This document shows, one piece after another, positions 63,459 to 64,000 of a DNA stretch of 64,000 bases. Every line of letters begins with the position of its first letter. Positions within the stretch are counted from its first letter, which is position 1. The stretch covers positions 3,844,001 through 3,908,000 of the forward strand of contig NZ_CP011114.1 of NCBI RefSeq assembly GCF_000993825.1, written 5' to 3'. The position numbers and the translations under genes are program-made. Below the pieces are notes generated by a model that saw only the letters and a program-made list of their open reading frames with translations, was not told the DNA's origin and searched no databases. This DNA is from Paenibacillus durus ATCC 35681. Its GTDB lineage: Bacteria > Bacillota > Bacilli > Paenibacillales > Paenibacillaceae.

Positions 63459-63968
63459 ATGAGCTATCCTTCAAAAAATCAAAATTGGCATTACCGAACC
63501 GATCTGGCATCTATCCCCATGTATAAAGAGGAACTGGTGATGCTGCTTCCCAAGAAAGAGGATGTAATGTTTACGGATTCGTATACCGATTACCCCAGAC
63601 TGTTAGACATAACTTGCTTCTTGTTCTACACGTGCTCTCCGATCCGGAAGCTTACAGATCCTGTACTTATTCAACTGCTGGGAGAGATGCTGAATCTTAT
63701 CTGCATGGGGCTTGGCTACACCCTCATCCCCAGTTCGTTCATTTATGATACAATGAGTCTTTTTCATTCGTTATACGGATATGGTAACCTGCCCTCCATC
63801 TTGTCCCACGAATCCGTTCCTTTTCAAATTCGGCGATTGGGACAGACGGTTCCGGGCAGGATGATTCATGTGGTTTACTCTACTTCCTCTCCGCTGGCGC
63901 GACAGCTCCGCACGTTATCGGAGCAATTAGTCCGGCCTTTTTCTGGTAGTGCGGTTCCTGTGAATTAA
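63459..63968 (+). pseudogene. 5'-truncated LysR-family regulator
   Basis: A 169-codon frame matching only the C-terminal effector-binding half of a LysR regulator (YRTDLASIPMYKEELVMLLP; LLGEMLNLICMGLGYTLIPSSF; VVYSTSSPLARQLRTLSEQL). The DNA-binding half is missing, and no ribosome binding site precedes the first ATG. The break lies at the GC-rich spacer, so an upstream segment seems to have been replaced or deleted. Confidence 0.75.
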
Positions 63969-64000
63969 CTTATGTGTTTTTATGGACGCAAGTTCCATCG

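Noticed and set aside
1..64000. CRISPR arrays, tRNA and rRNA genes.
   Set aside because: No regularly spaced direct repeats, no cloverleaf with conserved GTTCRA and CCA ends, and no rRNA-like blocks were seen.

Overview
The window looks like chromosome of an endospore-forming, low-GC Gram-positive bacterium, most likely Paenibacillus or a close relative. The evidence is a set of sporulation genes (an alpha/beta SASP with a sigma-G-type promoter, YlbJ, YunB, a YjcZ-like peptide), a T-box leader before trpS, gene order shared with Bacillus subtilis (yutD-lipA-yunA; acoABCL-acoR) and strong GGAGG-type ribosome binding sites. No rRNA, tRNA or CRISPR array was found.

Layout. 1-21 kb is ordinary housekeeping and sporulation DNA: an MFS transporter, a TOPRIM protein, Sco and heme O synthase (ctaB), a YfhP-type membrane hydrolase, trpS with a T-box, an aldose epimerase, a SASP, oligoendopeptidase F, YycC, a DUF2225 protein, truncated haemoglobin, ylbJ, NAD kinase, two secreted proteins with copper-amine-oxidase-type stalk domains (one an S41 protease), yutD, lipA and a YunA-like M23 peptidase. 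21.9-30.1 kb is a complete acetoin dehydrogenase operon (acoA-B-C-L) with its sigma-54 activator acoR. A near-consensus -24/-12 promoter lies before acoA and a cre-like site before acoR. Paired TTCCC-N5-GGGAA palindromes, 31 bp apart, lie upstream of both acoA and a neighbouring esterase.

30.2-46.9 kb is accessory and partly decayed. A copper ATPase gene (copA) survives only as two ends around a TnpB-only (IS1341-type) element, with its catalytic core missing. copZ is stranded inside a large carbohydrate ABC cluster. That cluster has one ATPase, two permease pairs, an NHL/TPR/YIP1 membrane protein, a DUF5696 protein and two solute-binding proteins, of which one carries an in-frame stop and the other a frameshift. 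A histidine kinase/response regulator pair (47.3-49.4 kb) precedes the cluster and is separated from it by a 258-bp element with perfect 18-bp terminal inverted repeats; one end of the same element recurs near 29.2 kb.

49.7-57.7 kb is a full kdpFABCDE potassium-uptake operon. 57.8-64 kb holds a fragment of a second esterase gene, a PD-(D/E)XK-like nuclease fused to a winged helix and preceded by a leader terminator, a REP-like repeat cluster, yunB with an unusual Arg-rich N-terminus and a duplicated 3' end, a TVP38/VTT membrane protein, a divergent AraC regulator/SDR pair and a 5'-truncated LysR gene.

Together the genes suggest a soil or rhizosphere spore former that can reuse acetoin, scavenge potassium and import oligosaccharides, with ongoing decay and repeat or mobile-element activity between 29 and 49 kb.
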